NCBI GenBank assembly: GCA_022496205.1
Contig: WTXD01000022.1
Span: forward strand, 186,001 to 250,000
DNA length: 64,000 bases
Origin: Gloeopeniophorella convolvens
Lineage: Eukaryota; Basidiomycota; Agaricomycetes; Russulales
Direction: 5' to 3'
In this document: piece after piece, positions 1-12,867 of the stretch
Layout of the letters: each line of letters starts with the position of its first letter
Position numbering within the stretch: the first letter of the stretch is position 1
Notes under the pieces: generated by a model
Databases searched by the model: none
Seen by the model: only the letters and a program-made list of their open reading frames with translations
What the model was told of the DNA's origin: nothing
Position numbers and translations under genes: made by a program

Positions 1-3000
1 GCCCCTCCCATAGACCGAAAGAGGAAGGCTGACCCACATCCGGAGTCGCCGCCTTCAAAGAAGCGAACTCGAGCTGTGTCAAGGAATGCTGCATGTATAA
101 CGTGAGTCTCGTCGATTGCAGTCGCGCAGCTGCATCTCACGAGTGTGTCCAGGCGAACTCCCGCAGATGTATTGTTTGACCGCGGGCACCTCTGTTACGC
201 CAGACCAGCATATATTCCCCAAACGGAAGCCATAGCCGCTGGCCTGCCTCCCAAGCGTGAGTGTATGTATCTTGGGGGGAGCGCAGTCTCATTCCTTCAT
301 GTAGACATCATAAATACTCTCAACCCTCCATGTTATCAATCGAAGAAAGCTCCGCATAAGCCGCCCGACCGTCAAAAGCAGACTGAAAGCGCCCGTCACT
401 TGTCCAAATACGTGTTTCCACGTGAATATGGACTCGCAAACGCATTTGTGGCTGTGCCCAAAGCACACAAGTACTCTGACTTTTCTGACCGAGAGGAAGA
501 GATCAAGGTAAGGGCACGGATCGCATGTTTGGTCCCGCGGTCAGTAATACGTTTCTCGGAAGAGAGCCCGTCCACTCAAGACACCCAAGAGGGTGAAACC
601 TGCTGTGGACTTGCTCGAAAAGCTGATTTGGAGGCACGGGAAGTGCTCGTACAAGGCATTGAGGGGGATTGCGTGTCCGTCGAAACTCAAACGTCCCGAG
701 CAAGAACCTGCGCTCGATTCTAGCGTTATTCTGGTCTGATCTCATTCGTTGGCCTTGTCTTTATCTGGACGTCTGATTGTCGAGCAGGAGCTCATGTCAG
801 AAGTGTCCATCCATCTGCCCTCGCAGAGGACTGTAGAAAGTCAAGAACCAGCGTCTGAGCCTTCTCGCCGCCTGTCTGTTGATGTTTCAAAGAGCAAGCC
901 TAGGTTTGCCGAGTTTGCCTGCTCTCACACAGAAGTAGTGATCCTGTCACGCTGCCATCGTTCGCGGTTCTCACAGCGGTTGCAGGTATACCGTTTCGTT
1001 GCACTGGTCACCAAAGCAGTCATCCCAAAGCCTTTTTGGGGAGGGGATGACAACTTCAAGGTGGTGATGGACGGTGGGCAGCTGCTTGTATTCGACAATC
1101 TCATACTCATTGCTGATGGGCGATCGGATTAGCGTTGAAGGGCTTCATTTCGTATAGGCGTTACGAGACTATCTCCCTGCATCGAATCATGCAAGGCTTG
1201 AGTACCACCAGTTGTAAATGGACTGCCTCTGGTAACCTCTCAGCAGCACATACCCCTGCCTCGGACAGCTTGAAGCGGCGCGAGCTTCTTGAAGAGTTCA
1301 TCTTATGGTACTTCGGATCCTTCGTATCCCCGTTGCTGAGGGTATGCTACCTCGTCACCTCCGTATCCCTCGTTCCAACCAGCACCCACAGACTACATTC
1401 TACATAACCGAGTCATCAGCCTTCAAGAACAAGATGCTGTATTTCCGCCAAGACGACTGGGACGTGCTCTGTGCGCCTCTCGTCGAGAGGCTCACGAGCG
1501 TTACATTTGCCAAGATTGAACCTGTAACGCTCCCGTCCTTCGTGATCATCCAACAGAGACTCATCCCTTGTTTCAGTCAGAAGCGGAAGAGATATTGCGT
1601 CAGCGCAAGCTGGGCTTCTCCTTTGTCCGCCTTCTGCCCAAAGACACGGGCGTGCGGCCAATCGTCAATCTTCGGCGGAAAAGGACTGAAATCAAGGTGT
1701 GCCTGCATGTAATATGTTCACACAGGAGCGCCTGAACTGACGCCCTTGGGGCCTATTCGCAGGGGAAGACGACCATGCGCCAGCAGTCCATCAACGACAT
1801 CCTCCAGGCCGCCTTCCAGATTCTCACGTACGAGAAGGCAGGTCGTCGCAACTCAATGCGCCGCATCAGATTCCTGACGCGAAGCAGACCGCGCGGCCTG
1901 CGCTCGTGGGAGCGTCCGTGTTCGGCCACAACGAGATTTACACGCAGCTCAAGGCGTTCAAGACCCGGCTGCGCGCGGCCAGCCCGTCCGGGACGCTGTG
2001 AGGCGCCTGCTTACTCCCGCTGATAGACGCGTCGGATGCTGACCCCGGGTTGCAGGCCCAAGCTGTACTTTGTGAAAGCGGACGTGCAGGCGTGCTTCGA
2101 TACGATTGAGCAGTCGAAGCTTCTGCAGATCCTTCGAGACGTTATCTCCGAGGTGAGCTGAGCCGTGATGTGCCGCTCGCACAGAGTTCTGATGCCCCGC
2201 GCCCCAGGACAACTACGTGCTCCCCCGTTTCGGTCAGGTCATGCAGGCCGCGGGGAAGGTGAAGCGGAAATTCGCGACCAAGGCGCTTCCTGATGGTCAG
2301 CGCCCTCCTCCCCTGTTTGGCTGTTCGAGGCACGCTGAAGGGCCGTCGTGGGACCGCGCCCAGACGAGCACCCACATTTCCTGCGGTACGCCACGCAGCT
2401 GGCGGCGACGCTTCGGCACACCATCTTTGTCGACCGTGTCGTGTACCATGCGTCGTCGAAGGCGGAGGTGCTCGAGCTCCTCGAGGAGCACATCACGGAG
2501 AACATCGTCAAGGTGGGCTGTCTCCCCTTAAATGGGTTGGAAGTGAGAAAGCTGATAGGAGGGGCAGATTGGCCAGGACTACTTTCGGCAGGTCGTTGGA
2601 ATTCCGCAGGGCTCGGTGCTGTCGTCGCTGCTCTGTTCGATCTTCTATGCGGACCTCGAAAGGACGCGCCTACATTTCGCGCAGGACCCAGCGAGCGTAC
2701 GTGTCCATCCCCTACGGCTTTGCGTGAACGTTTCGTGGCTCACTGGCCTTCCAAAGTTGTTACTTCGGCTCATTGACGATTACTTGTTCATCACAACGGA
2801 TCTGGCAAAGGCTAGGAAGTTTCTTCATGTCATGATGGAGGGTAAGCTCCTTGTCCTTTGTTCTGTTGCCTTTGCCTGACAGCCCCAGGACATCCCGACT
2901 ATGGGTGCTTTATATCCCGAGAGAAGACGTTGACGAACTTTGAGTGCGAGCCACATATCGTGAATATCACAGCTCCAGCGCAGAAATGTGCGTCTGGCAT

Positions 3001-3861
3001 GGGGTTATTCTTTTGCATCGACTCATAGGTCATAGCTTTCCCGTGGTGCGCGTTGTTCATCAACATGGAAGATCTGTCTGTGTCTACAGACTACACTCGC
3101 TACCATACTACCTGTGCGCCCCTGCCTCCGTGTGCCTGCGCGCTTATCTAACGCAAGGACGCGACTACTCAGTTATCATGGATTCGCTGACTGTGGATCG
3201 CGGGCGCCGCGCCGGCTTTGCCTTCCTCCACAAGATGCTCCAGTGCGTCCCACCTACGTTCGAAGCCTCGCTGTTGACGAACGACCCCGCTGCAGACTGG
3301 GCAGAGCAAAGAGCCACATCATATTCTGCGACTCGGACATGAACACGCTACCTGGCGTGTATCTGAACACGTACCAAAACTTCCTCGTGGTCGCGATGCG
3401 GATGCACCACTACCTGCGCAGCTGGGGCGCCAATATTCGCAAGAATACCAAGTTCATCCACCGTACGTGTGCTCGCGTCTGCCGGCCTGCGGCCCGACCT
3501 GACTTGAGCTCGTTATTCCAGGAACGATCCAGCAGGTTGTTCGGTATACGTACGCCGTGATGCGCAGCAAGGCGCAGAACAGGGTCTCCCTTGCTCAAGG
3601 CGGCAGATGCGACGTCGACAAGACGTCTGTCACGTGGTCAGTTGTTTGTATACATGCGTCTAGAGCTACTATGGACACAGACCGCACAGGTTGGGCTTGG
3701 CTGCATTCCGCAAGGTCATGTCGCAGAAGCCCACTGTTTACAAGCCCATACTCAAGTTGCTCGACTTGGAACTGTCTCAGGGGCGGAACCGCCGGCACAG
3801 GAAGCAGTTCCGTAGCCTTGTCAAAAGCGGCGCGGTGGTCATGGACCAGCTTTGCTTCTGA
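1..3861 (+). CDS. TERT: Telomerase reverse transcriptase, 5' truncated by window edge
   Basis: This is the catalytic subunit of telomerase, which copies telomeric repeats from its RNA template in the nucleus. The frame is open at base 1, so the N-terminal part is missing. The coding sequence is split by many short introns; the first visible exon ends near base 100. Seen in order: a CP-like RNA-binding motif (KYVFPREYGLANAF, near 405-450), a T-motif region (KAVIPKPFWGGDDNF then RRYETISLHRIMQG), motif 1/2 (FVRLLPKDTGVRPIVNLRRK, near 1620-1680), motif A (YFVKADVQACFDTIE, near 2070) with its catalytic Asp, motif B' (VGIPQGSVLSSLLCSIFYAD, near 2595), motif C (LLRLIDDYLFITT, near 2770) with the Asp-Asp pair, and motif E (FPWCALFINMEDL, near 3040). 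A C-terminal extension runs to the stop TGA at 3859-3861. All catalytic residues are present, so the enzyme looks functional. Exact splice sites are inferred. Confidence 0.93.
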
Positions 3862-4066
3862 CTGAGAGCTTTCGCTTCGCTCTCATCGTTTCTCTCGATC
3901 ACCGCCCTGATCCAATGTCATGCATTTTTGTGGATTACATATACCATCCACAACTCAGATACCCAAGTAGACCGTGCTTGTTGTTACAACCAGCTGGAAG
4001 CATCCTGTTCTACCCTATAAATACACACAACCGCGCCATTTTACATATGCTCTCGGCCTCGCACTC

Positions 4067-5760
4067 TTAGGTGGAGGTCAACGGCTGCTGGCTCAGCGTC
4101 TGCGTGAACGCCTGGAGCGCGACGATGGGCTGGTACGCGGGCACCTCGTGGCCCGCACCGAACACGTTCAGGAGCGACAGGTTGCCCGCGGTCTTGAACG
4201 TGCCGTACTGCTGGCCGTTGACCGTGTAAGGCTGCAGCGACTTGGAGTTGAAGGTCGAGGACTGAGAGAAGGTGATCTTGGAGGCAACCGCCTGCACGCC
4301 AGCAGTGTTGCAGATCCAGTCTGCGAGAGGGAGGAAGCGGGTCAGATCCGGGGGTCAGGTATGGCCGCGGGGGACAGGAACGTACCGGCGTCACCGGCCC
4401 AGATGAGCACTTGGATGCCGCTCTGCACGACTGTGCTGAGGGTGGGGAGGAAGGACTTTGCGTCTGGGACACGATCAACATGTGATGAGTCCGGGCATGG
4501 GCATGCAGGCGACACGCACCATCACCAGTCGATGCGAACTTCTCGTACGGGGCATCGGGGCACTCCTGGTACGTCTGTTGCGCGCCAATGGCGGTCTGCA
4601 CGCTCTTGGTCTGGAGGTAGCTGACGTATGTCTCGGGCGGGAAGGGGTCGTTCGACCCCGAGCGGAGGTCGTACACGTCGAAGTCGGCGTCCTCGGAGAT
4701 GGCGCCCTCGATGTCGTCGTAGCACGTGTTGTCCGCGTTCGAGCACGTCGAGCTCGAGCCGGAGCTAGCGCACGAGTTGAGCCCGGGCAGGCAGCTGCGC
4801 GTGTACGAGCTGTAGTACGACGTGTTCTGCGACTTGCTGATGAGCGCGCGATACGGGTTCGTGAGCGCGTAGTCGATGTAGGCCTTGTACTGGAGGACCG
4901 GGTCGAACTAGAAGCCCACCCGTCAGTCGGCGTCCGGGATGTATCAGGGTCGGGCGTACCCAGCCGTTGTTGATCCCTAAAGCGACAAGGGGAATCTTGA
5001 TGCCGTTGACAGAGCCCTTGTCAATGGCGGTGTTCTGGGATTCGCTGGAAGACCATCAAACAATATTGCAAGCGCAGTGATGGCTAACACGTACAAGTAG
5101 AAAGCAAACTCGGGACCGAAGTGACCGCCGTAGGACTCCGTGAACAAACCAAAGTTGCGATTCTCGTAGGTGGGGAACTGCGCGTAGAAGGCCTGGAGCA
5201 GCTGCCACACGAAGGGCGCAGCGGCGACCGTGCCGGTCGCGCTGTCGGTACCGTAGCTGAAGCCGGTACCGATGGGCTGGTCGACGTAGAGCATGTTGGC
5301 GAAGGTGTTGAAGCTGTGCTGGTTTAATACGGGCTTCGAGCCGGAGACGTTGTTGAACGTGCAGGGGCCGTTCTCCTGGAAGAGACCGATCATGCTGCTG
5401 CACCCGGGACCGCCGTTAAGCCAGAGCGCGAGCGGCGCGGTAGTCGGACTGTTGCGGGCCTCGAAGAACCAGAACCACATGTTCTGTAGGCGCGTCAGAA
5501 TATGATGTAATGCACGGCGAAAGAGTGTCCACCATGTTGTTGCCAACGGTGAGGTAACCAGAGTACTGGTTCACGCCAGGCGTCGTCTCGCAGATGCCGC
5601 TATTGGTGACGAAGGACATCTTCGCGCCAGTGGCGGCATGCTCGAAGACAGTGTAGTTCACACCATCCTTGACCTCGAACGAGCGTCTGTCAATGAGAGC
5701 AGGAGATGCAAGGGCGAGCGACGCCGCGGCGAGTGCCAAGAGGCTAGAAATCCCGAACAT
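4067..5760 (-). CDS. Secreted serine carboxypeptidase, peptidase family S10
   Basis: This serine-type exopeptidase removes C-terminal residues and is likely secreted or vacuolar. The start at 5760 gives a clear signal peptide (MFGISSLLALAAASLALASP). The S10 motifs follow in order: WLNGGPGCSSM (oxyanion region), NMLYVDQPIGTGFSYG, the catalytic Ser in FTESYGGHFGPEF (near 5120), the catalytic Asp in LIWAGDADWICN (near 4400 to 4320, split by an intron), and the catalytic His in VFGAGHEVPAYQP (near 4150). The whole triad is therefore present. Cys-rich stretches between motifs fit the disulfides usual in this family. At least four introns interrupt it. It ends 205 bases from the telomerase gene and converges with it. 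The catalytic motif reads TESYGG rather than GESYGG; this still preserves the nucleophile. Confidence 0.9.
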
Positions 5761-6599
5761 GGCGAGCTGCGTCGACGACTCAGCAGGGAAGGGTCGCGCT
5801 CATTAAGTAGTTTGGGCGGAGCCGCAGAGATGCCTGAGGACATGTGGACGCGACCTAGCGAAGCAAAGACGTCGCGCTGCTGACTCGGATCCGCATGGTG
5901 ATAAGGAGCCAGAGGGATGCGATGCTGGCAGCAGACCCACGTGGAGAAGCTTCCAGTGACGCCGTGCGCCGCGACATGCAACGATCACCGACCTTCACCG
6001 ACAGCCGTCAACAAGGGATCTCAACGCGATCAAGCAGGCAACGGAGCATATTTTTAGCTCAAAATACTGGTTATCACAGTCGTCAGTAGGGAGCCGCGTG
6101 GAAATACAGGGCAGAAGCTACCGCGCACTGGTGGAGCGGTGTGGCAGACCATGCGTATTCGAACCGCAGGCCTCCCAGAGCTCCTGAAGGTTATGGTACT
6201 TACTAGTGCTTCTTGACTTCCACAGCACTCTGACGCTAGACTCTTTAGAGAGAGAACTACCAACTTGCGAGGACGGAAGCTTGAAGAGCAGAGCTGTCGC
6301 TGCCCAGGCCCCCAGGCTGCGCTCGCGACGGGAAATCGGAGCTCAAAACTCCCGGCGCCGAACGGGGCCCGCGCTGCTGCATTGCTGCACGCTGCACGAA
6401 GGAGCGGAACCGCGCATCGAAAGCGCCTCGCGGCCATGTCACTTCCGGGACTTCTCCAATCCCCGAGAACATAGTCTTGTGACTGCCACGAGGCTAACAT
6501 GACACAGCCAGTAGGTAGATGCAGAGCACGCCCATACGTTCCGCTGATCGATATCTTGTTCGAATCAGCATGGTATTGAAAGATAAGCTGATGACGTCG
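5761..6599. other. Intergenic, no supported gene
   Basis: About 840 bases between the carboxypeptidase start and the RNase H2 stop. It should carry the carboxypeptidase promoter at its left end. A 148-codon open frame on the minus strand (6054-6500) shows no recognisable domain or introns and is probably chance. Confidence 0.5.
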
Positions 6600-7834
6600 T
6601 CACAATGTCCCTACGCTACTCAAACTGATATCCTTTGCGACGGCACACCGGTCTTTATCTCGACCGGTACCTTCCTCGAAGGCTTTCACGAGCGATGCCT
6701 GGCCATCATCAATCCTTGGAGGCGATCAGTGTCGGGCCCCGGTGACTCAATAAGCAACGCACCATTTTACTGCGTGTGCCTTATCCTCCAAGGCGACTTT
6801 GACGGTTGTCCATGAGAATCTGGCGATGGAAGGGAACCCGAACGTCTTCTCCAGGGAGTCCTTTATCCATGTCTTGGTATTAGGATCTGGGATGCGCAGT
6901 TCAACGACAGCTGTAGACGGGGCGCGTTGCTGGAATTCGTACCAGATGGGTACCCGCTACCAAGTTCTGTGGACCACGTCCGCTTGTTTTTCGGGGTTTC
7001 TGGCGTTTCTTCGCGTACGTCCTCTTCGAACGTCCAGCCTTCAATCCACGCGTCACGTGTCACCTTCGCCGCAACACTCGCTGCACCGACAATTTTGAAT
7101 TTTGAGTCGGCTTTAGCTGTCACTGTGAAGTTGATGCCAGGGAAAAGTGATGACAGAAGCTGCTCGTAAGGTTTAGTGGAACCAAGCGCATCAACGTACA
7201 CCTGAGAGTATGGAGGGTGAGGTTATCGAAGTTGACCAGGGTTGGGTCAAAGCCCTAACCTCGGATAGCTTTATGCCTCTTTGAATCACCTCGCGAATGA
7301 GAAGGATGGTAGCGTCTTGTGATTGCTTATTGAGATTCGTTGGGGGTCGGCGAAGCATGCCACTCGAGATATCTCTTGGGCTAAAGCGTGGTTGCATCCT
7401 GGATGTTGCCATATGACCAAAACGAGTCTCACCTCAGAACTCTGACCGACCATCCGAGATTTGGCTTATCTCCACTTAGAGTCTCAAGCAGTGAGGCGCG
7501 TGTCTCGGACGTAAGCGTCTTTGAGTCTGATGCATGCATGTGAATAAGTGGAGGTGCATCGGAGAGATGGCACTGCACCTGCAAATCCAAGGTCGTTGAG
7601 CTTCTCCTCGTACGACGCCGGGCAATATGCAACGCCATAAACTAATGGTCCCAGAACTGGCCCACGCCCAGCCTCGTCAACACCGAGGATATATGGGCCA
7701 GGAGCTGTTGGTGTAGGTGAGTGGTAGGTGTATGAGGAAAGGAGAGGTGCTGTCTTGTCGGATATGGACGGGATATTCCGTGCCTTCTCGCGCTCCTTTG
7801 CAGCGAAGTCGTCCAGGAACGATGATTGTGACAT
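6600..7834 (-). CDS. RNASEH2A: Ribonuclease H2 catalytic subunit A
   Basis: This nuclear enzyme cuts RNA in RNA:DNA hybrids and removes single ribonucleotides from DNA. The start at 7834 ([10 protein letters not shown]) was chosen because the family similarity begins there; the frame is open further upstream. Motifs seen are [20 protein letters not shown] (near 7680, the first two acidic catalytic residues), SKTL, VYVDALG (near 7200, third acidic residue), [21 protein letters not shown] (near 7080, fourth), and GSGYPSDPNTKTW, which is rebuilt exactly across an intron between about 6947 and 6878. The C-terminus is uncertain. Splicing a 3' intron gives a tail ending at the TGA at 6600-6602. Without it the protein would stop near 6748. 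The gene carries at least five introns. Neighbours do not inform its role. Confidence 0.9.
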
Positions 7835-8086
7835 AGTGGTTGTAGGTAAACCGTGGCCGCAACCGTGCCACGATTCGGGACGCGTTCGCGTTGTTTCGGC
7901 TTGTTTGTGTCGTGAGACCCCAGCCACCGTAGCAAAACGCCGTTGACCGAGGAGCTAGTATTGACTCGGAGAAGTGTAAAGTACTACAGATAGAGAATAC
8001 AAGACAGTATGAATACACCTGCGGTGGTGATAAGTGATCAAAATAGCAGAAGACGGGGGGGCTGCGCACCTCTAGAAACAAAAGCT

Positions 8087-8842
8087 CTAAAGCCTTCTAG
8101 ACAAACTCCTCACGTCTGGCGTGATGCCCATACCATCCATTCCCATCCCGATTCCCATGCCGCGCGTTACCATGGGTGAACCACGGTCCGTCGCCCCATA
8201 GAATTGGTTGGGCGGAATTGCATGAAATTGCGGACCACCAGGGTATGAGCCCATCTGCCCAGGGATGCCATGTCTCGTTGGCGTTCCCACGACTGGTGAC
8301 ATTCCAACCCCATTTGTTGAGTGATGTCCAGCCATGGGGATCGCCTGGCCGCGCTGGTGGGCAGAGGGGTTCATGGCACCAGAATGTGTATCAGATACGT
8401 TAACTGGCTTTGCGTCCTTGAGGTAGTCCATTAAGGGACTGGGATCATAGTATAGGTCGGAGCCTTCGTCTACTTGGAATCTGGAGACACAAGCTGAGCG
8501 GTAGCAGAAACAGAGTCGTGATGCGCAGACTTACTGTTGGGTGCCGACATCCCACTGTGGTCCACGCTCGGCTCGAGCGGTGGCAAGTAGCGAGTTCCAC
8601 TCGGACGAGTTCTCCTATCAGTCACATCAGCCTTGAGTGAAGATGTTAAGGGGAGAAGTGCGTACGATGGCGAGAGCAATCGCGCTGGATACTTCATTGG
8701 TCGGCTGTCGGACGTCCGTGCGGATGCGTTTCTCCTTGGCCACGGATTCAATTTGTGCGGTAAGTGCGGGACCGATACGCTGGGAGTTGTGCCTCGGAAC
8801 GTGGACCTTAATACTCTTGACTCGTCTCTTGCTGGGGGACAT
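8087..8842 (-). CDS. Hypothetical protein, basic N-terminus and Gly/Met-rich tail
   Basis: I do not recognise this protein. Three exons join cleanly. The first runs from the ATG at 8842 (MSPSKRRVKSIKVHVPRHNS) to ALAI. The second encodes a short Trp-containing segment (ENSSEWNSLLATARAE...). The third begins FQVDEGSDLYYDPSPL and runs into the C-terminal part ending at 8087. The predicted length is about 220 residues. The N-terminal 60 residues are basic. The tail is rich in Gly, Met, Pro and Ser, includes a GMGIGMGMDGMGI run, and is probably disordered. No catalytic motif or membrane segment is visible. A nuclear role is possible from the basic start but is only a guess. The gene is divergent from the coiled-coil gene at 9205. 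Confidence 0.6.
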
Positions 8843-9204
8843 GGTATAGAATAGAGTAGAAATAGAGAATAGAGCCTGGTCTGTGTAAGAGCTGAGTGAA
8901 GGTCGTGTGTGTTGGCCAAGCGCGGAAGTTGGCGCGCACGCGCAGGATTCTCATTCAAGTCGCCGCGAGTCAATTAATCACTGTCTGCCAGTGCCTGCTC
9001 ATCCTCCCGCGCCTTTCCTCTTACTTCCATCTCTTCTTCGAGGGTCCAGGCTATATGCGCTGGCTGCTGACTTGCGCGCCCACTGACTGCCTCGCTTGAA
9101 CACAAACGTCTCTTGACTTCGCTGAACTCTTGCCCTGGAAGCGCCAAAGCCACCTTTGTGCCCCCAAGTTATCTGCCTTTGTAAATCGCTCAAGCCTTCG
9201 CACC

Positions 9205-11309
9205 ATGTCTGAACTCGCATTTTCATCATTTTCACCCTCGTCTATCCTAAACCGCTTGCCAACGATGCGAATATCCTCTACACCGACTTCCAAGCCTGAC
9301 GAGGTCCTAATCACGTCCCAGAAAGAGCACATCGAAGAGCTCGTACAGGAAGCACAGATACTGAAACGCGACAAAAAGCTCCTCCAGGATCAGGTGGACA
9401 CGTCTCGCAAGGAGTGGAAAGCCGAGCGCAAAGAATGGGCCGACGGGTGCGACTCGCTCATGGCTTGCCACCGCGTTGCCCACCTCCGGACCAACGTGCT
9501 CCTCGCTCAGGAACGCGTCGCACTCGCGCACGAACGCGAGGTGGCGCGTCGGGAACGGCTGGCTGTCATTCAACGCGACTTCAACCTCACCCTGTTCCAA
9601 ACGCGGGAGAAGGAGCTCGAAATTGAAACCGACCAGCTGAAGGAAGAGCTGAGAAACGCGTCGGACGGGAACCTTGCCCTTGTGGAGGAGCTCAGGGGGA
9701 AGTTGGCGGAGGGTGTGCAGGAGTTGAAAGAGAAGGTTGCGCTTTTGCAAGCTGCAGAGAAGGCGAAGGCTGATGCTGAGGTACGTTGCTTCTCTTCATT
9801 TCTCTTAGTATGCTTCATGCACCCGACTATAGAGACAAGCCACCCTCAAGCACAGCGAGCACTCTGCTATAGAGTCTCAACTTGCGTCTGCTCGCACAAA
9901 CGTCGACAGGCTGACGTTGCACCTTGAAGACGCACAAAGAAACCTCGCAGAGAAGGAACGGGTGAACAGCGAGCTTCAGCAGGAGAAGGCCGCTCTCAAG
10001 GTTCAAGTCGAGAAGTGGAAGTCTCTCGATAACCGCGGTGGTGCTGAAGTAGAAGAGCTTCGCAAGCAATGCGCTACACTGGAAAGCCATATCAAAAAGC
10101 TCGAATCCAATATAAACGAGGAGCAGGAGAAAGCTGCCGCGCAGGAGAAGGCCCTCGCTAAAGAGCGCAAGAAGGTAGAGAAGCTGCAAACCGCCCTCGA
10201 GGAGCAGGCAGTATGTGCTTTCATCCTGCTGTACAATATTTTTCTGAGCGGTGAGACTGCTTCAGCGTATCGCAGAAGAGTCCAAGTCCAGCCAAGACAG
10301 CGGCCCCGAAGACTCGAAGGCGAATAAGAAGCTGGAGAAGCTGAGCGCAGCGCTGGAAGAACAAGCGGTACGTTGTCGAGCAACTTTCCCTTCTGGTGCC
10401 TGACGCGCTAGCCTGTGCAGGAGAAGACGGCGAAAGCTGAAGAAGAAGCTTCTTTGCTGGAAGAGCAGGCCCAACACTACAAGAGTGAGCTGGACAAGGC
10501 ACTCAAGCAGATAGAGCGGTTGAAGGCGAACTCGCAGAGCGTACGACTCGTTACTCCGCGATCTCTCAGGATGCTAAATACGCCTACAGACTGCTCCAGC
10601 ATCAGCGTCACCCACGCGGAACGACCGCACACCGGATATCGTTGAAGCAGTTGTCGACGATTCTGGCTCTGAGCCTTCTGTTGTTGAGAAGAATCCTCCT
10701 ATCAAGGCACCATCCTCGAAGAAGGCTTCAGCCAGCGGACCAGGTAACGCGATCGTGTCGCTCCCACAGATCAGCACACTCATCTCACGTAGGAGATACG
10801 AAGAAGAAACCTGTGAAGAAACCTGACAGGAGCAAAGAGGCTCCCAAGAGCAAACCTGCGCCTTCGACTGGCAAGAACAAGCGGAAGGCAACCTCAGACA
10901 CTGACGACGACGAAGCGGCTACTACCAAAGTGCGGCGGAAGGCCAGCACAAGCGACAGCCAACCGAAGGCAGCCAAACCGACGAAGCCGAAAGACAAGAA
11001 GACTCGGAAAAGCCACGAGGAACCCGAGGCTGTCCCGATGGACGTCGACGAAGAGGCCATTACGGTGCCGAAGAAGAGAAAGATGAAAAAGCTGACCCAG
11101 AACCTACCATTCCAGTCTGCGCAGAACACTTCGATAGACTGGGCAAATTTCAATATGGTGAGCTTTTGAAGACAACAATCGTTGTCATTTGCTGATACAT
11201 TATTCAGGGCGACGGTAGTTTGAACATTCCCACTGAACTTTCGCCAGTCAAGGTACCTGCGCGCTCCCTCGGGGGCAAGTCTTCGTCTGCAGCGTTTTGG
11301 AAGAGTTGA
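9205..11309 (+). CDS. Coiled-coil protein with basic, nuclear-type C-terminus
   Basis: I cannot assign a family. The start at 9205 (MSELAFSSF) follows a CACC context. From about residue 35 to 400 the sequence is almost all Glu/Lys/Leu/Gln heptads (for example KEHIEELVQEAQILKRDKKL and LRKQCATLESHIKKLESNI), a long coiled coil interrupted by several introns near 9780, 10210, 10370 and 10540. The C-terminal third is Lys/Pro/Ser-rich with stretches such as KKKPVKKPDRSKEAPKSK and PKKRKMKK that resemble nuclear localisation signals, plus an acidic AVPMDVDEEA patch. It ends with a short conserved-looking block (SIDWANFNM...) and a Ser-rich tail to the TGA at 11307. A structural chromosomal or kinetochore protein is plausible by composition only. 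Confidence 0.65.
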
Positions 11310-11462
11310 TATATTCTATATGAAACCATAATATCATTCAAAGATGCTGGCGTACTGCAGGATATAATATAGAGATGTGTAGCAGAGTCAATGAGTGGGG
11401 TGTGGTTGATGAGAGGTGCGAATCGAGGCTCTATGCTGGGTGGGAGCGAATGGGCGCGAACA

Positions 11463-12867
11463 CTATGATTGTTCTACTTTGTGCTCAGACTCAGACTGGA
11501 AGAACTCGGGGACATCACGGATGAGCACCTACACCGGATTTATCAGCAGACAACCAGGACGAGAGAGGGGGAGTCCACTTACAATAACAACTTCGACCGC
11601 AATAAGCGCGATGATGACTAGTTCCATACGAGCACCAGAAGTCTATGAAAGGCATGTTGAGCAGCGTGTGGGTGTCAAGGAGGATACGTACCTCGTGGAG
11701 GAGCTGCCGAAGGACAGACTGCACCTCAGCGGCGTACGTGATTTTGTCGTTGACCGCATGTGTTCGCGCCTTCACCTCTAGTGCAGAGCTTAGAGATTTG
11801 AAGTACCCTGTGCTGTGGTCAACCCCTGGGCGCGTCAATAGAAGCGGCTCCCACATTCCAGCACCGGCTCTTCCCAGTAGAAGTCCGGTGTCTCCGAGAA
11901 GTTCTCTCGGTTCAGGTTCAGGCCTTGCCGGAAGCGCAGGAGTTCGCCCAACTTCTTGACGAGTGCGCGTCTGCTCATCCCGGGCTTTCCTGTCTTCTCT
12001 AGCGCCCGGGGGAGTGACGACATGGAAGAGAGGTAGTTTTCGAGCGACACCTCGAGCGCGGAGAGGGCAGTCGAGCGCGATAGTGCCTGAGAGAACGCGT
12101 ATCGCGCCAGGACAGTCTCTTGGGGGAAGGCAGACGGAGGCAACGACTTCGGGAGGGTGTCCGGGTCAGCGAGGCGTGGGCCACTCCCGAGGATGATCAA
12201 GTCTCCCTGCAGGCGCGTCTTCCTATTGCAAAGTGAGACGCGAGAATGCCGGTGACACGGAGAGGACGCACTCGGAAGGGTCCATTGTGAACTCCAGCTC
12301 CTCCGTCTCGGGCTCGGCGAGGGGCGCGACCTCCGCCTGCGCGGGGGTCAGCACGTCCCTCCTGAACCGCAGCGCGTCCTCCTCCGAGAGGCCCCAGCAC
12401 ACAAAGCTCCCGTTGCTGAAGACGAAGATCTCGCCCTCTCGACCCCCGCTGCTCCACTTCGGCACCCAGTACGCGTCGTGCAGCGGGCGCGCGGTCTGCG
12501 GCAGGTGCGTCCGCAGCCGTGTGAGGAGGTAGCGCTCGGAGGTCGCGAGCGTGGATATGGGCTGGATCTCGCTGCGCGTCGGGTTGGGGTTGGAGCGAAT
12601 GGAGAAAGAGTCGGATGCCGTGCGGCGCAGGGGGGTGTGCGCTTTCGGCTTGAACGTCTCCCGGGGTGGCTCGGGCGCAGCAGACGCGTACCCTCTTCGC
12701 CATGCGCCTACGACTATGGAGGCCAAGGGTACACTCCTGTTGACCGTGGTCGCGTATTTGAAAACGTGCGCAGGGCGGGTCACAGAGGATAGCCGGGACC
12801 TGAGCATCACTGACGCGTCTTGACCAAGGATTAAGGAAAGGACGCGGAGACAGGGAGTAGGCCGCAA
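11463..12867 (-). CDS. RMND1/DUF155 family mitochondrial inner-membrane protein
   Basis: Family members (human RMND1, yeast Mrx10/YDR282C) are mitochondrial inner-membrane proteins needed for mitochondrial translation. The N-terminus has Arg-rich, acid-free sequence typical of a presequence (MLRSRLSSVTRPAHVFKYAT). Translation may start at 12867 or at this second Met near 12807. The DUF155 core is visible as DAYWVPKWSSG followed by GEIFVFSNGSFVCWGLSEED (near 12450-12390), then SQALSRSTALSALE, SLENYLSSMSSLPRALEKTG and KKLGELLRFRQGLNL. A C-terminal hydrophobic segment (MELVIIALIAVEVVI, near 11600) is the typical membrane anchor. The stop TAG is at 11463-11465. Several introns are present. It converges on the coiled-coil gene with only about 150 bases between the stops. 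Confidence 0.85.

Noticed and set aside
6140..6180. Minus-strand GCGGTTCGAATACGC, like a tRNA T arm
   Set aside because: Four stem pairs form, but no matching acceptor end or anticodon arm was found upstream.
6054..6500. 148-codon minus-strand frame
   Set aside because: Ala/Arg/Ser-rich with no domain or introns; looks like chance in GC-rich intergenic DNA.
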